Positions 42,749-44,534 of a DNA stretch of 44,534 nucleotides are shown one piece after another (position 1 is the first letter of the stretch; the number at the start of each line of letters is the position of its first letter). Where the stretch lies: contig CAZEFK010000028.1 of NCBI GenBank assembly GCA_964511405.1, forward strand, positions 1-44,534. Direction: 5' to 3'. Below the pieces are notes generated by a model, which saw only the letters and a program-made list of their open reading frames with translations, was not told the origin of the DNA and ran no database searches. Position numbers and translations under genes: made by a program. This stretch comes from CAZEFK01 sp964511405. Lineage in GTDB: Bacteria; Pseudomonadota; Alphaproteobacteria; Elsterales; Elsteraceae.

Positions 42749-42786
42749 GCTGTTCAACGTCGGCATGGACAGCTTCAGCCGTGAAG

Positions 42787-43158
42787 ATGCGCCACGTTCA
42801 GCTGGTTAGCGATGGCGTCCGCGCTATAGCGCGCTCAGAGCTGAGCGATGCCGCCATGCGTGGCGCCTTGGTGCTCCTTATGCACCGGCTGCTTGTCGAG
42901 CTGGCCGAAGAGCACGAAGGCAAGGCCGACTTTCAGCTGAGAATGTTCGCCAACCTCTACGAGGCGAGACACTACGGATTCCTCCGCGATCCCAATCCAG
43001 ACGCGGAGGATCGGCTTTGGTCGGCATTCTGGGAGCTGCTTCGGGATCTGGTGGATAGAATGCCAGTTTGCCTCGTTCGCCGTCCTCGCTCTTCGCCCCG
43101 CTCGCGCTACCCCACCTTGACGATGCTCATCTCGATCTCGTCGACCACGTTGAAGTAG
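42787..43158 (+). CDS. Hypothetical protein
   Basis: A 123-residue frame (start ATG 42787, or GTG 42781). Residues 1-100 look like a real helical protein (VRAIARSELSDAAMRGALVLL, LLVELAEEHEGKADFQLRMFANLYEARHYGFL, LWSAFWELLRDLVDRM). The last 25 residues are low-complexity Ser/Thr/Arg and overlap the convergent methyltransferase gene by 52 bases, so the true end may be earlier through a frameshift. The sequence is slightly AT-richer than neighbours. I recognise no family. Confidence 0.45.
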   Translation: MRHVQLVSDGVRAIARSELSDAAMRGALVLLMHRLLVELAEEHEGKADFQLRMFANLYEARHYGFLRDPNPDAEDRLWSAFWELLRDLVDRMPVCLVRRPRSSPRSRYPTLTMLISISSTTLK

Positions 43159-43664
43159 CTGTCGATCGCCTCGTCGATCACGGCGCGGTCGAGGCCGGCC
43201 TGGGCGCGGGCGCGCCAGCGCGGCGACAGGTTCATCTTGATCGAGCGGACTTCGAGGTCGATGTCCAGGTACTCGGCCATCGGCGTGTTGGGCCAGCCCC
43301 ACTCCCGCCATTGCCGGCAGTTCTTCTTCGAGAACAGGTGCATCGTCTCCGGCGTGATCGGCCGGACATGGGTCGGGTCGCCGATGAAGCCGTCGCTGCG
43401 CGGGTGCGGCACCTTGAGCTCCAGCGTGCCGCCGGTGACCAGCACGCGGTGGATCTCGACGATGATGGCAAAGAAGGTCCGGCGGTCCTGGCCCAGATGC
43501 TCCAGCACGTGGCTCATCCGGATCTCGTGCGCCCAGCCGGTGTGGAACGGCCAGGGCGTCTGCTCCAGGTTCCAGATCACCTCGGGCTGGAAGGCGCCCT
43601 CGATGTCGACATTGATGTAGCCGGGCAGCTTGTTCTGCCCGCAGCCCAGGTTCAGCTTGATCAT
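43107..43664 (-). CDS. Class I SAM-dependent methyltransferase
   Basis: A 185-residue methyltransferase. Motif I is IKLNLGCGQNKLPGYINVDI at the very N-terminus, motif II is IRMSHVLEHLGQDRRTFFA, and motif III is LVTGGTLELKVPHPRSDGF. The compact N-terminal SAM motif and HVLEH segment are typical of methyltransferases acting on glycans or lipids in polysaccharide clusters. ATG 43664 is supported because the fold begins there; the frame opens 22 codons further upstream without support. Confidence 0.88.
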   Translation of the reverse strand: MIKLNLGCGQNKLPGYINVDIEGAFQPEVIWNLEQTPWPFHTGWAHEIRMSHVLEHLGQDRRTFFAIIVEIHRVLVTGGTLELKVPHPRSDGFIGDPTHVRPITPETMHLFSKKNCRQWREWGWPNTPMAEYLDIDLEVRSIKMNLSPRWRARAQAGLDRAVIDEAIDSYFNVVDEIEMSIVKVG

Positions 43665-43675
43665 GGGCTGGGAGC

Positions 43676-43705
43676 TTGACCCGGTTCGGCCGTGGGTGCT
43701 ACAGC
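43676..43705 (+). promoter_or_regulatory. Candidate promoter for the trp leader and trpB
   Basis: TTGACC (43676-43681) is followed after 18 bases by TACAGC (43700-43705). The -35 is good, the -10 weak (3 of 6). A start about 7 bases after it would place +1 at or next to the ATG of the candidate leader peptide (43713), which would make that peptide leaderless. Confidence 0.4.
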
Positions 43706-43712
43706 CCTGATC

Positions 43713-43757
43713 ATGCTTCGGTTGCCGCACGTCCGCATGTGGTGGCGCCCCTCGTAA
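43713..43757 (+). CDS. Candidate trp leader peptide (14 residues, Trp-Trp)
   Basis: A short frame, MLRLPHVRMWWRPS followed by TAA, lies 138 bases before the trpB ATG. Tandem Trp codons in a short peptide upstream of a tryptophan biosynthesis gene are the hallmark of ribosome-mediated attenuation. Alphaproteobacterial trpL peptides such as that of Sinorhizobium are of this size and can be leaderless; here no ribosome site precedes the ATG, and a candidate promoter ends 8 bases before it. The hairpin at 43746-43763 begins immediately after the second Trp codon and includes the stop. No U-run terminator follows, so the mechanism is open, and a chance frame cannot be excluded. Confidence 0.45.
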   Translation: MLRLPHVRMWWRPS

Positions 43758-43763
43758 GGGGCG
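43746..43763 (+). promoter_or_regulatory. Hairpin overlapping the leader peptide stop
   Basis: A perfect 7-bp stem (CGCCCCT / AGGGGCG) with a CGTA loop, directly after the tandem Trp codons. A ribosome stalled on those codons would cover its left arm. A longer-range pair (GCCGTCCGG 43789-43797 with CCGGACGGC 43841-43849) is available further downstream as another structure. Confidence 0.45.
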
Positions 43764-43860
43764 GTCCCGTCGGCGTGTTCGCTGCTTGGCCGTCCGGTTC
43801 GCGGGCGGCCTCCCTGCACACCAGGCTATCCCCCGCGATCCCGGACGGCGCTGATCGGAA

Positions 43861-43879
43861 GGCGATGCCCCGCATCGCC
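43861..43879 (+). promoter_or_regulatory. Hairpin just before the trpB ribosome site
   Basis: A 7-bp stem (GGCGATG / CATCGCC) with a CCCCG loop ends 7 bases before TGGAGGG, the trpB ribosome site (43886-43892). It is close enough to affect ribosome loading. No U-run is present. Confidence 0.4.
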
Positions 43880-43895
43880 GGAACCTGGAGGGTCC

Positions 43896-44534
43896 ATGAC
43901 TGCCTCAGCTGCCCCGCCGCCCAACTCCTTCCGCGCCGGCCCCGACGAGGCCGGCCGCTTCGGCCGCTATGGCGGCCGCTATGTCGCCGAGACCCTGATG
44001 CCCCTGGTGTTGGAGCTCGAGCGCGTCTATGACGAGGCCAAGGCCGATCCCGCCTTCCAGGCCGAGCTCGACGGCTTTCTCGAGCATTATGTCGGCCGGC
44101 CGAGCCCGCTCTACTTCGCCGAGCGGCTGACCNNNNNNNNNNACTGCAAGCGCGACGAGCTCAACCACACCGGCTCGCATAAGATCAACAACTGCCTGGG
44201 CCAGGTGCTGCTGGCCAAGCGCATGGGCAAGACCCGGATCATCGCCGAGACCGGGGCCGGCCAGCACGGCGTGGCCACCGCCACGGTCGCGGCGCGCTTC
44301 AACCTGCCCTGCGTCATCTACATGGGCGAGGTCGACATCGCCCGGCAGCAGCCCAACGTGTTCCGCATGAAGCTGCTGGGCGCCGAGGTGCGGCCGGTGA
44401 CCTCGGGCACGCGCACCCTCAAGGATGCCATGAACGAGGCGTTCCGCGACTGGGTCACCAATGTCGGCGACACCTTCTACATCATCGGGTCGGTGGCAGG
44501 TCCGCACCCCTATCCGGTGATGGTGCGCAACTAG
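43896..44534 (+). CDS. trpB: Tryptophan synthase beta chain, incomplete
   Basis: N-terminal 212 residues of TrpB (normally about 400), which condenses indole with serine using PLP. Clear landmarks are RFGRYGGRYVAETLMP, GRPSPLYFAERLT, KRDELNHTGSHKINN (the PLP lysine), AETGAGQHGVATATVAARF and GSVAGPHPYPVMVR. A run of Ns interrupts the frame at 44133-44142. The frame closes with TAG on the last three bases, directly after VMVRN, where intact proteins continue (VMVRDFQ or similar). The truncation therefore coincides with the end of the sequence and may be an assembly-end artefact. trpF is not upstream; trpA cannot be seen. Confidence 0.93.
   Translation: MTASAAPPPNSFRAGPDEAGRFGRYGGRYVAETLMPLVLELERVYDEAKADPAFQAELDGFLEHYVGRPSPLYFAERLTXXXXCKRDELNHTGSHKINNCLGQVLLAKRMGKTRIIAETGAGQHGVATATVAARFNLPCVIYMGEVDIARQQPNVFRMKLLGAEVRPVTSGTRTLKDAMNEAFRDWVTNVGDTFYIIGSVAGPHPYPVMVRN
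44133..44142. other. Assembly gap of 10 Ns inside trpB
   Basis: The gap falls between ERLT and the (Y)CKRDEL segment. Other TrpB proteins have about eight more residues here than ten bases can encode, so the true missing length is probably about 25 bases; the retained reading frame is a coincidence of the placeholder length. Confidence 0.9.

Noticed and set aside
43713..43895. A classical trp attenuator with a U-run terminator
   Set aside because: Several stems exist but no run of U follows any of them, so I report only the leader peptide and hairpins.

Overview
The window looks like chromosome from a very GC-rich alphaproteobacterium, probably of the Rhodospirillales. The basis is the roughly 70% GC by eye, the strong third-position GC bias, many GTG/TTG starts, dense ATGA/GTGA gene overlaps, two single-domain PAS_5-type proteins and an HpnL-like membrane protein. 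No rRNA, tRNA, insertion sequence, integrase or CRISPR array is visible. The right end is a sequence end: trpB carries a 10-base N gap and stops at a TAG on the last base.

Layout. 1-2066: end of a sugar ABC transporter (ATPase and permease). 2063-3735: a two-gene minus operon (ridA, DUF482/GNAT protein). 3874-6489: tatA, an Old Yellow Enzyme family oxidoreductase and an HpnL-like protein. 6468-9998: a tripartite efflux operon (HlyD, ATPase, ABC-2 permease) divergent from a MarR/GbsR-type regulator, with a 15-bp-arm palindrome between them. 9995-11733: arylamine N-acetyltransferase and a D-2-hydroxyacid dehydrogenase. 11970-14644: a tight histidine kinase / double-domain KaiC-like ATPase / single-domain response regulator operon, the most system-like cassette here. 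14645-17233: an SsuABC/TauABC-type importer. 17310-21838: orphan ParA, two methyltransferases, a LivK-type binding protein and a TPR glycosyltransferase-like protein. 21854-23369: an L-threonate dehydrogenase-like enzyme divergent from a MaoC-like dehydratase.

23613-24224 is a DUF3800 gene in an AT-richer island. 24457-28821: a secreted S10 serine carboxypeptidase, nitroreductase, NagZ, WrbA and a small protein. 28921-32855: a DOPA-dioxygenase-like protein, a small ORF, a PAS plus two-glycosyltransferase operon, and a TPR/fucosyltransferase-like gene. 32874-35936: aldo/keto reductase, murA and a second PAS_5 protein. 35971-40511: an amino-sugar import and catabolism operon (binding protein, two permeases, NanE-type epimerase, BadF-type sugar kinase) with no ATPase gene. 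40626-42748: an aromatic amino acid lyase homologue lacking the usual MIO glycine, and a LysE-type exporter. The end holds a hypothetical gene, a methyltransferase and the start of trpB, preceded by a candidate 14-residue Trp-Trp leader peptide.

Functional themes are sugar and amino-sugar uptake and recycling (two carbohydrate ABC systems, NagZ, NanE, kinase, MurA), cell-surface glycans, quinone/xenobiotic reduction and efflux, and one KaiC-type signalling module. The items most worth follow-up are the kinase/KaiC/regulator cassette, the lyase with an altered cofactor triad, the trp leader candidate and the DUF3800 island.
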